Positions 1 to 12,640 of a stretch of 64,000 nucleotides of DNA are shown one piece after another. The DNA lies in assembly GCA_051294375.1 (NCBI GenBank), contig CM119269.1:3522690-3586689 (forward strand). The letters are read 5' to 3'. Numbering within the stretch: the stretch's first letter is position 1; every line of letters begins with the position of its first letter. The position numbers and the translations under genes are program-made. The notes under the pieces are model-generated. The model was not told where the DNA came from, made no database searches, and saw only the letters and a list, made by a program, of their open reading frames with translations. This stretch comes from Paraspadella gotoi (taxonomy: Eukaryota; Chaetognatha).

Positions 1-223
1 GGTTTGCATAACTTTAGCTTTTTTTTTCACCCTTGTCTATCCTCTTTTTCTTTCTGTCCTTTAACCCTTTCATTCTATCCTTCGTTCACTGTCTCCTTTT
101 ATGTCCTTGAATCAGTGATTCTTCGAATAAAAAGGGTTCGACCCGTTGACCTTTTTTCCCACCAAAAATCCTCCGATTAAGGATTTCGTTTTACGAGATT
201 CGCCGGTTCCACTTTTTTAGCGG

Positions 224-228
<5 letters not shown>

Positions 229-312
<84 letters not shown>

Positions 313-346
313 CTTCTCTCTCTCTTTTCTGGCTTAAAGTTGGTGA
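229..346 (+). repeat. (CT)n microsatellite
   Basis: Nearly pure CT dinucleotide tract with a few TTCT interruptions. Open frames across it are only Ser/Leu runs, so it is not coding. Bases 1-228 hold nothing I can identify. Confidence 0.95.
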
Positions 347-440
347 GGGTTTTCCAGTTGCTGCCAATTATTTGGACTGGGTTCGTTGTGCATTCTCTCT
401 ACCTCAAATCCTTTTCTCTTTTATCTCGCCGTCGATCCTC

Positions 441-444
441 TCAA

Positions 445-508
<64 letters not shown>

Positions 509-521
509 CTCTTCTCTCTTT
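441..521 (+). repeat. (CT)n microsatellite
   Basis: Second CT tract about 100 bp after the first. The 240 bp that follow (to about 785) contain loosely repeated GAGAC/GAGAGTGAGA words but no gene. Confidence 0.93.
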
Positions 522-785
522 TTCATAGAATGTCATATTTTCTTATGGTTTTATTTGATGGATCTAAAAATGTTAGAGAGTCCAAAATGAGAAAGTTTCG
601 CGTTATCTTTGTCGTTAAAACGTATTCTCCTGAGTCAGACATTTTCGCTCAACAGAGACAGAGACGTTTTGAGACGCCGACCGAGAGTGAGAGAGAAACA
701 CTTTTGGAGACACCGACTCAGAGTGAGACAGAGACACTTCCGGTTACATCCAACCCGTTGGAGAATTGCCGATAAATTTTTGGCC

Positions 786-1121
786 GGATGGACGTTCGAC
801 TTCGACGACGACCACAGGAAGACCACAACGACGAGCACGACGACGACACACAACGACGACTACAACGACGACCACAGACGATGAGCACGACGACGACCAC
901 AACAACGACGACCAAAATGACGACCACAATGACGACCACGACGACGACCACGACCACAACGACGACCACAACGATGACCACAACGATGACCACAACAACG
1001 ACCACGACAACGACCACGACGACGACCAGCGATGATGACCACAACGACGACACAATGACGACCACAACGACGAGCACGACAACGACCACGTCGACAAAAT
1101 GACGACCATAACGACGACCAC
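786..1121 (+). repeat. GAC/CAC-type minisatellite
   Basis: Imperfect tandem array built from GACGACCACAACGACGACC-like units. All three plus frames translate as low-complexity Thr/Asp/Arg runs and the minus frames as Val or Ser/Trp runs, which argues against a protein gene. From 1130 to 1640 only scattered GACGACGAC and CGTCGTCGTC words remain. Confidence 0.9.
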
Positions 1122-1640
1122 TCGGCTCCACAAATCCACCCGACGCGCCAACGAAACCGACAGAACCGACAAAAACGACCTTCCGAGGCCGACACGGTCG
1201 GTCGCTTCTCCACTGTCTGCCCGGTGGGCGTTGCCCGCGCGTCCGCCCAATGAAAAAAATTGTCCGATCCGACGTCGGTCAACCGACGAAAACAAATGGG
1301 CAACGATGTTGGAGAAACGACGACGACGACGACGACCGAATAACGGGGACCATCGATTCACGTCTCATTTAACTTTTTCGTAATCATCGTCGTCGTCATC
1401 ATCGTCATCATTGTCGTCCCTCCGACATCGTTTGTCATCATTTCTCGTTTTAATCCGTCATCGTGAACGATTTTCCTCGAATTTTTGACTTCTTCATTAT
1501 CGTCTACTTTGTATATCACCTGTCGTTAGTCCCCGTCGTCATTCTGACCCACAAAACCCATCCTAACCCTTTAGCGACGACCTAATCGTACCTGTTGGCA
1601 ACCATTTCCTCTTTCCCGCGACGTTAGTGACTCATCGCCA

Positions 1641-1716
1641 TTGACGACGACGACGACGACGACCACGACGACGACCACGACGACGACCACGACGACGACC
1701 ACGACAACGACGACGA
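1641..1716 (+). repeat. GACGACGACCAC tandem repeat
   Basis: A (GACGACGACCAC)n array, the same repeat family as the block at 786-1121. The neighbouring 1717-2070 is ordinary AT-richer DNA with nothing recognisable. Confidence 0.88.
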
Positions 1717-2075
1717 CGCACGTGCCAGTTTTGACGGAGAAAATCGATGGATTTCATCCGATCGTCGCAAATCTTTTTGTGAAGCGAAAAATTGCGTTTG
1801 AATGCGATCTGTGAATCTTTTTGAGAACCCGCAATTGGATTTAACGAGCACTTGGTGGAAGTAGAATTTAATGAACTATTTCTTTAAAGCAACCATTTGA
1901 AAATGTTCTTATAATGTTACCGAAAAGGAAACTATGATAAACAATGAAAAGAAAAACAAATAAACGATAAAATATTTGATAAAGATTTGACAAATACGTA
2001 AAGAAAAACCCCCCAAAACGGATCGATACTAGGCCATGAAAAATAATGGACAACCGAGGAAACCATTTTCATGTG

Positions 2076-2230
2076 AGGACGACGACGACGACGACGACGA
2101 TGACGACGACGACGACGACAAAGCCGAAGGTGAATCAGTCAAAAATGACGACATTTGCGCCAATGTGCACATGACAACTATTACGAAGTTGATGACGAAC
2201 AACGACGAAAAAAAAATGATTCGTTCATAT

Positions 2231-2267
<37 letters not shown>

Positions 2268-2292
2268 AACGATTTCCTCGTCGTCATCGTCA
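2076..2292 (+). repeat. (GAC)n/(GAT)n trinucleotide tracts
   Basis: Two trinucleotide tracts at 2076-2121 and about 2229-2292 would encode poly-Asp or poly-Thr. They are separated by 110 bp of ordinary sequence. The short ORFs here consist mainly of the repeat and have no splice context I trust. Confidence 0.8.
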
Positions 2293-2399
2293 TCTGGCAT
2301 TTCGTGCCGCGCGCACGGAGATTTCGCGTCCCCGTTGTTATCGTCGTCGTCGTCATTGTCGTCTTCGCGCGTCTTTGATTTCGTTTTTACGGTTTTTTG

Positions 2400-4056
2400 C
2401 TCCATTGTCTTTTTTTTCCAGTTGTCGATGAAATTTTTTTTCCGCGTCGTTCGCCAATGATTTGTTTGTTTGTTTTTTTTAGGTTTTTTTTCCGCGAGTT
2501 TCCCTTTTCGCTGTGAGACTCCGATAACCGTTGTTTTCATCTCCATGGAAACGGTGATCGAACTTCGAACTTCACTTTCGCTCAAACTCTTTCCAACTCG
2601 AAATCCTAGCGAGGCTTTTCTCCGTCGTTCATGATTATCTCACTATTCGATTATTTTTGCTTTTTTTTGTGAATAAAAATTCTCGTCTTACTTCGATCGC
2701 TTTTTTCTCACGTTTCAAACGTCGACTTATCCTTTGTCGCGAATTCGCAGCTTCGTCTCTCGAATTCCTCAATTTTTTTTTCTCAATTCCATTCAATTTC
2801 TTTTTTTTTTCTTTGGCGATTATGTAGCTATTTCTTTTTTTTTTCGAGCGGCTTTTCGCCAGAAGACGCGTCCTTTCATTTTTCCCTCTGCCCCCATTTT
2901 TTCTATTCTCATCGGATCCTACTTTAACTCATTGTTTTTCGCGTTAATCAAATTTTGTTTTATATTTTTGGCATTTACCGTCTTTCTCATATAATCTCTT
3001 CTTTTATTTATGTTTTATCCTTTCCTTTTTTTCTCTCTTTCCTTTAACATCCGCTTGCCCTTTTTTAATCTTGTTATAATTGTATTATTCTTTTCCCCTT
3101 CTCTCTCCTTCTCTCTCCTTCTTATCCTTCTATTCATCTTCTTCCTTTCTTCTTCTTCTCATTTTCCTTTTCATTTCATTCTCCTTCCTTCTTTATCTCC
3201 CCGATTGACCCACTTCTTTTCTTTAACGCAAAATCTGATCGATTTTCCCTCTCGAAATTTCTCTACTTCTTTAGCCCTGATTAAAGAATAAAAAGGCCTT
3301 AGCTTTAGTAAGGAAAAAAAAATCCGCCTTTTTTTCGACTATTCTTTTTTTTTAATCATTAGATTTTCTCCATTAATAAACTCTTTTAACATTTATGATT
3401 AAACAACTACAACAAAACGAGCATCGTTATTTCACGGATAATTACGTAAAAGTTTAGATATAATTATTTCACAAAAATTCGTTCACCACAATTTATTTTT
3501 TCATTTGTCACCCGGAGTCATGTACTACTGTCACCCTTCTATAATCCAATTAAATTTAAAAAAAAAAGGTTTCCTGATTACGAGTCGATAATTGCGACTT
3601 CATCAGCAGACGCAAGTCGCCTTTATCGAGATTTCCTTTCAAAGAGATTATCTGCTTGGAATGTTGGCATTGCAAGAATTTCATTTCCTGGTTCCTGGCT
3701 TCCATTTGCTCTCAATGCTCTCTCTGTTAGTGAAAAGCAACTCGTGACATTGCTTGCTTTAGCCAAGCTTGGCGACTCTCAATTTTTCTAGCGGTTCGTT
3801 AAGTCTGATTGTGAATGCTGATTGTCGATGCCTTCGCGAGGGAAAGTGAAAGCTCGTTAGCAATATTGATTTTTTTTCCCCCAGTGAATGTCGTTTGATT
3901 TTAAAAATGAACCTGACAAAAGCTTTTGAGAGAGAGAGGGAGCGAGAGTGAGAGCGAGAGTGCAAATTCACTGGGCGGTAAAGTCGTCTTATCGCGCTTT
4001 CATCATAAAAGGCTTTTAATCCGAGGACACGCCTCGAGTCTTCCGGAAGTAACTCT
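2400..4056 (+). other. T/pyrimidine-rich gene-free stretch
   Basis: Strongly T- and CT-rich on the plus strand (especially 2640-3360), then AT-rich. Predicted peptides are Phe/Leu/Ser runs. I see no splice-bounded exon, RNA gene or mobile-element end. Confidence 0.6.
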
Positions 4057-5211
4057 NNNNNNNNNNNNNNNNNNNNNNNNNNNNNNNNNNNNNNNNNNNN
4101 NNNNNNNNNNNNNNNNNNNNNNNNNNNNNNNNNNNNNNNNNNNNNNNNNNNNNNNNNNNNNNNNNNNNNNNNNNNNNNNNNNNNNNNNNNNNNNNNNNNN
4201 NNNNNNNNNNNNNNNNNNNNNNNNNNNNNNNNNNNNNNNNNNNNNNNNNNNNNNNNNNNNNNNNNNNNNNNNNNNNNNNNNNNNNNNNNNNNNNNNNNNN
4301 NNNNNNNNNNNNNNNNNNNNNNNNNNNNNNNNNNNNNNNNNNNNNNNNNNNNNNNNNTGGCGCAGATGCGGAAATGACAACAACAATAACAAAAAAAAAC
4401 GACAACAACTATAATATGATGNNNNNNNNNNAACAATAACAAAAAAACGACAACAACAACAACATGATGATAGACCAACACTCGAAACGACGGCGACTGT
4501 CGCATAGAAAGTACAAACTTGCTTTTGANNNNNNNNNNNNNNNNNNNNNNNNNNNNNNNNNNNNNNNNNNNNNNNNNNNNNNNNNNNNNNNNNNNNNNNN
4601 NNNNNNNNNNNNNNNNNNNNNNNNNNNNNNNNNNNNNNNNNNNNNNNNNNNNNNNNNNNNNNNNNNNNNNNNNNNNNNNNNNNNNNNNNNNNNNNNNNNN
4701 NNNNNNNNNNNNNNNNNNNNNNNNNNNNNNNNNNNNNNNNNNNNNNNNNNNNNNNNNNNNNNNNNNNNNNNNNNNNNNNNNNNNNNNNNNNNNNNNNNNN
4801 NNNNNNNNNNNNNNNNNNNNNNNNNNNNNNNNNNNNNNNNNNNNNNNNNNNNNNNNNNNNNNNNNNNNNNNNNNNNNNNNNNNNNNNTTTTTTTTCTTCT
4901 TTTTCTTCTTTTTTTCTTTGTCTTTCTCGCCGAGAATTGATTGCGCCTTTCGCTGTTTGTCTCCCGTTTGACATTTACGCCATTTTTTGCCTCCGCTATT
5001 CTTAGGGCTTCGAACTTTCTCTTTGTATCACANNNNNNNNNNNNNNNNNNNNNNNNNNNNNNNNNNNNNNNNNNNNNNNNNNNNNNNNNNNNNNNNNNNN
5101 NNNNNNNNNNNNNNNNNNNNNNNNNNNNNNNNNNNNNNNNNNNNNNNNNNNNNNNNNNNNNNNNNNNNNNNNNNNNNNNNNNNNNNNNNNNNNNNNNNNN
5201 NNNNNNNNNNN
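4057..5211. other. cluster of assembly gaps
   Basis: N runs lie at 4057-4357, 4422-4431, 4529-4887 and 5033-5211. The 10-N gap at 4422-4431 has near-identical sequence on both sides (AACAATAACAAAAAAA followed by CGACAACAAC), as expected if two overlapping contig ends were joined without being merged. Confidence 0.95.
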
Positions 5212-6000
5212 TCTCTCTCTCGTACTCGCATTCATACGCCCACGTTTTACTCCTTTTACAATGCCTTATGAATTCCAATTGCAGTTTTCCGTTAATATCT
5301 TTAAAGTTTTATTTTTTTCACTGTAAATTTTGAATTCTATTAATTTCGAGATGGGATAAAACTTTTTTTTTCTATCAAAAAGAAAATGTTTTTTCCTTTA
5401 TCCATGCTGCTTCGCATTAAGCAATTCAACAATAAGAAAACATTAAAATATTAAAATAACATACTTTCCTTCCCAATGCCGGATCTGTGGTGGAACGATA
5501 TTAGTTTTTTGTCCCCCTGAGAATTTAGACACAAAGAGTTTATCAAAAATCCCGCTCTGTTCGGAATATCCAAAGCCTCGGGGTAATAAATGAACTTTTT
5601 CCGTAAACCCCGGGCTGAAAAAAAGGGGAGGTAGAGGGCAAAAGGAGAGGCGGGAAGATTGGGTATTTTTAGAACGGGGTTGGGTCATTTTTTGGACTTA
5701 CCGAGGCGGCGTTTTGGGGGTGGAGTGTATTTTGGGTAGGGCCAAGGTTTACTCTGGTAGACGAAGAAGAAAAAACCTAATGAATTCCTTCGAAACCTTT
5801 TTTTTACGTTGGACTTTGAACTTAAAAGAATTATTAACTAGCTACTAAGCTCGAACTGCCAGCATCGAGTCGGAAACTCCGCCAACCAATCGAGTATAAT
5901 CCCGAGCTTCATTCTTTCTATTTTTCCATCAACTTTTCTTTCCTTTCCAATTTATTCTCTTTTCTTTTTTTCTTGTTCGTTTAAATCAACTTCTTTCCAG
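5212..6000. other. gene-free stretch
   Basis: Mixed AT-rich sequence with no supported gene. A CCAAT word lies near 5884 and a pyrimidine run ending in CCAG near 6000 could be a splice acceptor for the candidate ORF that follows. Neither is strong evidence alone. Confidence 0.4.
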
Positions 6001-6183
6001 AAATTTCCCCCTTGAAGTCTCGCGCCGACGGTTTCACTTCTCTCTGTTTTGCAGTTTCTTCTCAGTTCTGTTGCTCGTCTTTTGCAGTCTTTTGCAGTTT
6101 GTTCTCGTCTTTTCAGTTCTCCTCACGGCAATTTGTCCAGCCAGCGAATAACTATTTTCAGTTCGTGCATAGCCAAGAAAACG

Positions 6184-6372
6184 ATGAAGATTTTGTTGGC
6201 GAGAAATTCTCGAATCGAACGTCTCGCGGTTGAGGCCTTACGCCGCGCACGCGACATCAATAACAACAACATCTTTGCTAGGTCTTTACCTCTTAAGCAT
6301 CAAATCGGCTTGCGTCGTCATTTGTCCTATCATCACCCGGCACCTCGACCTTACGGAGCAGGTCTTCATTAA
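6184..6372 (+). CDS. weak candidate small ORF, unknown
   Basis: Starting at the ATG at 6184 (context AAACGATGA), this frame encodes 62 residues and is not low-complexity. It opens with a basic, possibly amphipathic segment (MKILLARNSRIERLAVEALR), followed by an Asn run and a His/Pro/Arg-rich tail, and stops with TAA at 6370-6372. The frame is also open upstream to 6049. A plausible acceptor (TTCTTTCCAG) ends near 6000, so this could be a terminal exon. No family is recognised. It may well be chance; a transcript or a homologue is needed before trusting it. Confidence 0.2.
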   Translation: MKILLARNSRIERLAVEALRRARDINNNNIFARSLPLKHQIGLRRHLSYHHPAPRPYGAGLH

Positions 6373-6529
6373 CTCCTTCTCTTTCACGTTTTAGCCTCAA
6401 TTTTTCGCCATATGACGCATTAAACACACCATTCCCAACACCCCCCCCTCCCCAAAAAAAATAACCCAAACAAACCAAAAAAACAAAAAAAAAAACACAA
6501 AAATAGAAAGCGGAAACACGGAATACGCC

Positions 6530-6770
6530 GCTTTTTAGCTTTCCTGTCTTTCCGCGCGGGCCCCGCGCGCCCGCGCGCGCAATTTGCGCGTCCGCGGCAA
6601 TCGACCGAAAAATGTCGGCCGCTCGTCGTCAGTGATCGCCGTCTCTTGCCGTCGTCTTCAATCGTCGTCTTCGGGTTCGAAGGTACTTTTGGAGCTCTCG
6701 AATTTCGACCGCTGATTCTTTTCCATTTTTTTTTGCCAAACGTGCCGCGTCTTTTTCGCGATCGGGCGTC
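6530..6770 (+). promoter_or_regulatory. CpG-rich promoter-like patch
   Basis: A short GC- and CpG-dense island contains GCGCGCGG, CCGCGCGCGC and CCGCGG words and stands out from AT-rich flanks. It contains TTCGAAGGTACTT, a possible splice donor (AAG|GTACTT) near 6682, so it could be a non-coding first exon with its promoter. Whether it serves the NAV gene 14 kb downstream cannot be told from sequence. No TATA box or initiator is convincing. Confidence 0.35.
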
Positions 6771-7644
6771 TTTGTAAGTTAAGGCGGCCTACAGACCTCG
6801 TTGCTAATAACGTGATCACATCGTCGAAAGGATCTTTTTTCGCACGGTACGCACCTTCTGTTTGTCACTGCGCCGTCACGTCTGTTTTGTTCACGCAGTG
6901 CTTTTTTCACTCCGCACTTCTGGGCATGAAATTTTTTCTTTTGAATATTTTACGGTCCTCTTCGTATACTATTGAAGCTGTTCTTTTTTGTTTCATTCAG
7001 GCAGCAAATTTTCATGCTTTTCTCCGTTAAAGTATTTTTAAGCTTTAGTGGTGAATATATAAATTATTAAATATGTAGTTCACTAACTCCTTGCAATATT
7101 GCTTACTTTTCGCTTCGAAAAAACATGATAAATATAAAATCTCCTCGGAGGGATCTGCCGGGCTCAGCACTTCTTTCTGCTTGACCGCTCTCGGGAACTT
7201 AATCCGCTTCTCTTCCTCCGAGTGTTTAAGCATATATTTTCATTTTTTCTTTCTTGTCTTTTGTTTCTAGAAGCAGAATGTCGCCGTTGTTAGACTTTTT
7301 CGCTTTTGGCCGCTCGCGGTCCGCGAGGGAGGGCAACTCGCTGGTTTTTTAGAGCCTACGCTATACACCCCCCCTTCGCCTTCTTTTGCTTTGCGCCTGA
7401 CTCAACCAAGTCCTTATCTCTTTCCCCGCTTTCCGCCTCTCTTCTTTCCGCTGCTTACGCGTGTCCTTTGCTTCTCTTTGGCCCCGTTTCCCGCTCTCTC
7501 TTTCCGGCTGCACTGCCCGCTATGCTGCTTTCGCACCCCTTGTCCCCTCTCTGCTTATTCCTTTTTGCCCGCTTTCTCTTCCCCGCTTCCACGCTCCTCT
7601 CTTACATGCCCTTGTCCACTCTGACCCAACTAACCCTTCCGCCG

Positions 7645-7677
<33 letters not shown>

Positions 7678-8095
7678 TTCCTCAGCTCTTCCCCTCTTAG
7701 CCACCCGGCAGGCGGCTTTCTGCTTTTCCGCCGCCTAGTTTGCCCGGCTCTCTCTTGTCGGCCCTGCATTTACCGGCGCTTTCTGCATTCCCGGCCTTTC
7801 CCCGCTCTCTCTTACCCCTTTGCCCTTCCCCCTTCGTTTCTCCTCCGCCCACGATAGATTTTATCACTTACCGTAAAAAACCGTGTTTCACGAAAGCCGC
7901 CGCGTAGATCGATCCGTGTCTGCTTATTATGAATTCGTGATACAAACAAACTTGTAACTTTTCGTTCGCCGATCGAAAATACGGTAGAAGTTCAACGAAT
8001 GTTCTTTTAAAATTATTCTTTCATTTCTTTACCTCCCCTTTTTTTTCGCGTTCTCATTTCTACTCCTTTTTTTTCTTCCTACCTTAACTTCTAGT
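6771..8095. other. gene-free, pyrimidine-rich stretch
   Basis: 7300-7855 is very C/T-rich with a 26-base poly-T near 7646. Its long plus frames are Pro/Leu/Phe/Ser compositional artefacts that remain open because stop codons are rare in C/T-rich DNA. Nothing else is recognised. Confidence 0.5.
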
Positions 8096-8158
8096 CGAGC
8101 TTAGACCAGTCTAGTCTAGTCTAGCTTAGACTAGTCTAGTCTAGTTTAGTCTAGTATC
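8096..8158 (+). repeat. TAGTC/CTAGT pentamer repeat
   Basis: A short tandem array of TAGTC-type units (CTAGTCTAGTCTAGCTTAGA and variants). It lies just outside the giant inverted repeat. Confidence 0.85.
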
Positions 8159-8392
8159 CAATTTACTTTTTCTCCTACAAAATTTATTTTCCCCTTTTCC
8201 ATCTTTGCTTATAAAATGTCGCTTCCTAGTCCCGCGGGAGTCATTTTGACTGATTCGCCTCAATCAACCACTTACCACGTCCGGACTCTTTCACTCCTCC
8301 TTTCACATTCACGTTCACAACTTCTCTCATCCCTTGAAAACTCTGGCGATTTTTTATCAGATCTTCTCTACGATATTAGAAAAAGATTGGAT

Positions 8393-8417
8393 NNNNNNNN
8401 NNNNNNNNNNNNNNNNN
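8393..8417. other. 25-N assembly gap
   Basis: A run of exactly 25 N. It coincides with the outer end of the left arm of the giant inverted repeat, so the true left boundary is hidden. Confidence 0.98.
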
Positions 8418-11400
8418 TATATCAGCCGCGCGCCGGGGGGCGGCACTTTCACGTGCACTTGCAGCCTTCCGTGAAGAGGCGATTCACCGTTGATGACTTT
8501 TTTTTTCATCGCACTCGGAATCACGGCTTCGTCGACGTTTTTTTTTTTTTTTTTTTCTTTTTGCCGCCAACGGGGGTATCACGGTGGATCACATTTATTC
8601 CGTAGCCGCATAAAAAAAAATGATCACGTGATCCGAGAAAGGCGACGCTCCGTAGATTGACGATGAAGCCGGAAACAACGAATCACGGAAAGCGAATTGC
8701 GTTTTTTTAGCGCGGAGCGCCCAGGACTAAACTCGACGAGCGCTCAAAGAATCTATTGAGCGCTATAAGCGAAATTTTGGGAGCGCAACCAAAAAGCAAA
8801 GAAAAAAATATGCGAGGTAAAAAAAAATTAATTTTCACAGTTATCCCGTTAAGCGGCTCAAATTACTAGTCATAGTTTTCTATAATGTCCAACAAAACTA
8901 GTGCTCAGGCAACTCACTGAGAATGCATTCAATCTGAACGTTTCGCAGGTAAACTCCCATTCACAAGCCCACAGAGACATTACGCCTTGGACTCAAAGTA
9001 ATTCCGCCGTACGAAGGACAAATCAAAAATAAAAAAGCGTCACCTAAATAAACGCAGCCGTCGATGGCATGCCGAATGCGCGCGAGCGTTTTTGTCCGTC
9101 GTTCGCTCGATCTTGTTCGTTCGTTCGATTCCCAGATTTGCTGCACATCAATAACTGTCATTCTTGCGAAATCGACGTCGATCATGCGTCGCCACGTTAG
9201 CGGAGAGATTTTGGGTGAAGCCTCGTCGCTCGTTATGCGGTCGTCTTTGTCGTTATCCTATTTCCGTTGACGTGGACGAAACTTCGCGCGGTCCAATTCG
9301 TCCTTTCTTTTGCGCCACATTGAGAAGTTTCCCTTTTTTCCCTGCGGCGCCAACAAATTAGGATGGACTGCATCGCTGTTTCATCAAAATCCATTCTTCC
9401 TTTCCTCGATTAACAAAAGAACAAGAAGATAAATAAAAGAGGAAAAATTGAAGCCTCACGGACTTCGCTGCGTGAGAAAGGAATCTTCGAGATATGAGGA
9501 AGAAATAATTGTCGCCGCGTAAGCATTCTTGAATTAAACTTCCCGTCGGTTTATCTTTTTTCATATTTTCTTTTCTTTGTCAATATTTTTTCTATTCTTA
9601 TCTTTCCTTTTTTCTTTCTTCCTTTTTTCTTTCTTTCTTTTCTTATTTTTCCTTATCCCATTTTTTTTTTCTTTTTGACCTGCGCAATCCGAGGTTTCGT
9701 TCACGATTTCACTCTTAATTCTCTATTTTTGCCGTGACAAAAGTAGAATTGCAGAGAAGCGCCGATGAAAGAGCCGAATCGGCCCACCAAAGAAATTGCG
9801 AAAGGCAGACGCTTTCAAACTTCATCTCGATTCTGCAGCGCGGGAAGAAAAAAAAACAGATCAAGAAAACTTTCGGAATTCCAAGAAGTTGTATTTTACA
9901 AAGGACTTTAAATTGAATGGGACAGCTGATTCAATTGTTAGGAGTTTAAACGGTTTGCGAAAATTCAAAGAGAGGAGCACGTGGATAGAGAGAGAGAGAG
10001 AGAGAGAGAAGGAGAGACGAAGAAGGAGAGAGAGAGAGAGAGAGATGAGAGACTCGAAGAGACCGAGAGAGAGACGAGAGGAGAGAGCAGCTGTGCGCCG
10101 AGGGTTAATGAATTCCAAGAATCAAGGACGCCGAATATCCTCAGCACCGCCTCGGGGTAGGTTAAAAAGCGAAGATGATGGAATGTTTGATTCAAACTCG
10201 AGGCCGAATAGGACTTCGCGGGCGCCGAACGGATGCAACCATCGCAAACGGGCAGAAAATGTGGCGCGGTGGGGCTGGGTTGGACGCGCGTTTGAAATGA
10301 AGCCGAGGTCGCTGCATTGAATCTCATGTGACGGTCGAATCGTGAGTGCAGGTTGGGGCGGAATGAGAGACACGAAGTTTTAAGCGAAGGCGCGGCCCGC
10401 CCGTCCCTCGAGTCATGTGAAGGCCTCGTTGTTTTGCCTCAGATGTTCTCATTGTTATCATTTCAATGAGGATGGACAAACACAATTACATAGATCTAAA
10501 CTAATGGCGCAAACAGCTGTTTTAAATAGGAAGTTTAAACACCCTTCAAAGTACATTAGCTTGCCAAAATCATTTTTTTATATTTTTATGGGGCCACTTC
10601 ATTTTTAATCAATCGATGATCATTGCGCGCAAAGACTTTTATTATGAGTTTCTGGTAAGAATTTATTCCGTAGGGTTTCTGGCAAACACAATCTCGCCAA
10701 TGATTTGCTGGCAAAGACCATCTCCGTCGTTTGCCGACTCTTTTTTCCTTAGAGATTCGAAAAAAATCGCGCCCGCCACTGATGCGACGGCCGCATGAAT
10801 TTCGATAGGAAAATGACGTCAAAGGAGGAGGAGGGAGGAGGAGCAGGGAGGAGGAGGAGGAGGAGGATAGAAAACACGACGAGGTACAAGTGGGAAGCAA
10901 AGTGGAGGCAAGAGGAAACTAGAACAAACAAAATAGAAATACAGGCGGGATATCAGTCCGCCAATTCTCATTTCTGCAAGCCAACGGACTTTATAACAGA
11001 CGGAACATTTAGTTATAATTTGTAATATTATTTTTTTTCATAGCGCGCAATCAATTTTGTGCAATAAAGGGACCGCAGGGCGCTGACCAATCCTCTTCCT
11101 ATTCCTTCTCCTCTTCCTCCCCTCCTCCCCCCTACATCATTGCGGACGCATCGAAGCCGATTTCCTCGCCCGTTCATTAACCGACGCAGCACGATTTCTG
11201 CGGGCGAGAGAATAAGAAGGAACGCCGGACGACGCCAATATGCAAATGACGATGAAAGACACATAACCGCCGAAGACGAATTTTGCGCCAGGCAAGAGTA
11301 ATGGGACAATGGGCTACGGGAGAAAGTAAGAAAGAAAGCATGAGAGATGGAGGAAAGGAGGAAAGAAAGCAAGGGGATGGGAGGAAAGGAGCGAAGAAAG

Positions 11401-12640
11401 ACAGGGGTGCGGAGGAAAGTGCAGGCAAAAGAAAGAACGGGGATGCCGGGAGCGAAAGGACGCAAAGGAGGAAAGCAAAAGAAGGGGATGCGGAGGAAAA
11501 GGGGACGAGCCGGGCATAAGAAATGAGCAGAAGCGGTTTGCGAAAGAAGAAAGCATCAGCTAGAATGTAGAAAACATGAAGAAACATGTTTATGAATAAT
11601 GGAAATGCTACATGCAATGTACAATGAATAATACGGCACTTTAGCAAATTTTTATAAAAGTTTTATTACAGAATTTAGCACATTTATAGTACAAATTACG
11701 CCCCTATACTGCCTACTAATTTTTTTCTATCCTTTGTTCTTTTGAAAAATCGATCAATAAGCTGCTTCGCCAACTCTCTTCAAAATTGAAAAAAAACGGC
11801 TTTTTTCCATTAAAAAATGATAGTAATCTTAAAAAATATCCAGTCGGATCAAATTAACCTGCGTCAATTTACAAGAGCGCCGAAAAAAATACTTCATTTT
11901 TACATACTTTTATTTTTAAAAATCAAAAAAACATAACTTTTCCACATTATTGGATGTTAAAAACCGAATTCTCGGCATTTTTAAGTTCACATCTTTTTAT
12001 TTTCCCTTCTATACTTTTTGAAAATTAATGTTAATCAATAACGGTATAAACAGACCTACAATTCCTCACTAGAAGTAAACCTTGCGGCTTCTCTATTTGG
12101 CCGCTACAATAGTATTAGTTTTACTTTTGTTCAGGACGCTATTAATTGTTAAATCTTTGAAAAAATCTTTGAAAAAATTTATATTACTTTTTGTCCTGCT
12201 GTGCTTACAATTTGAATGTTATATATCTGTCATTATCTTTTACAAAACCATAAGCTTTTAATTTGAGACCTCTCCCAACTTTTTTACGCATTTTATTTCC
12301 ATTATTGCAAATTATACGTAAAAATTAAATTTTTTTTTGATAAAAAAAGATTAAATCAATTAGTACTTTCAAATAGCAATATATTTTTTTAAAAAAAAAA
12401 AGATACAAAAATACAGTTCTACTTATAAGGCTTTAAAAACAATGCTTTAAATATAAAAATTAATACTAAATTTATAAAAAAAATAAAATACCAAACAGAT
12501 TATTAACTTATATTTTATTATAAAAAAATATATGCTATGTTTATTTAAAAACTTAATCTCAAATAAAAATAACAGGTATATAAGATGTTGCAGCTGCCTT
12601 GTATTTCAATCTTTCATGTCCAGCTTTCCTAATATATAAT
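8418..12640 (+). repeat. left arm of giant inverted repeat
   Basis: Read in reverse complement, this region matches 14140-18905. Checked pairs include 9340-9560 with 17860-18050, 10417-10800 with 16690-17040, 11080-11300 with 16110-16320, 11640-11850 with 14960-15140, 12250-12350 with 14420-14530 and 12400-12450 with 14330-14395. The outer 3 kb look roughly 85-90% identical by eye with both substitutions and indels; the inner AT-rich part is more diverged. No protein gene is supported within it: the open frames are purine or pyrimidine tracts such as 9986-10080 and 10820-10870. Confidence 0.9.

Noticed and set aside
340-775. ORFs of 60-130 codons over CT tracts
   Set aside because: Ser/Leu dipeptide runs produced by the microsatellite; the same happens at every CT or GA tract in the window.
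635-1361. Minus-strand ORFs up to 205 codons over the GAC minisatellite
   Set aside because: Composed of Val, Arg or Ser/Trp repeats, open in several frames at once, with no splice sites.
3759-5278. ORFs up to 323 codons spanning N runs
   Set aside because: They stay open only because N is not read as a stop.
7306-7857. 183-codon plus ORF
   Set aside because: C/T-rich DNA lacks stop codons; the peptide is Pro/Leu/Phe/Ser-biased and crosses a poly-T run.
9110-9150. GTTCGATTCCC resembling a tRNA B box
   Set aside because: No A box, no acceptor or anticodon stem at the required distance.
9796-10320. 174-codon plus ORF in the left arm
   Set aside because: Largely GA-tract translation (REREREKERRRR); the frame is not preserved in the other arm.
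11028-11647. Overlapping minus ORFs of 145-156 codons
   Set aside because: Pyrimidine-rich on the minus strand, and the partner arm at 16.0-16.3 kb does not keep the same frame.
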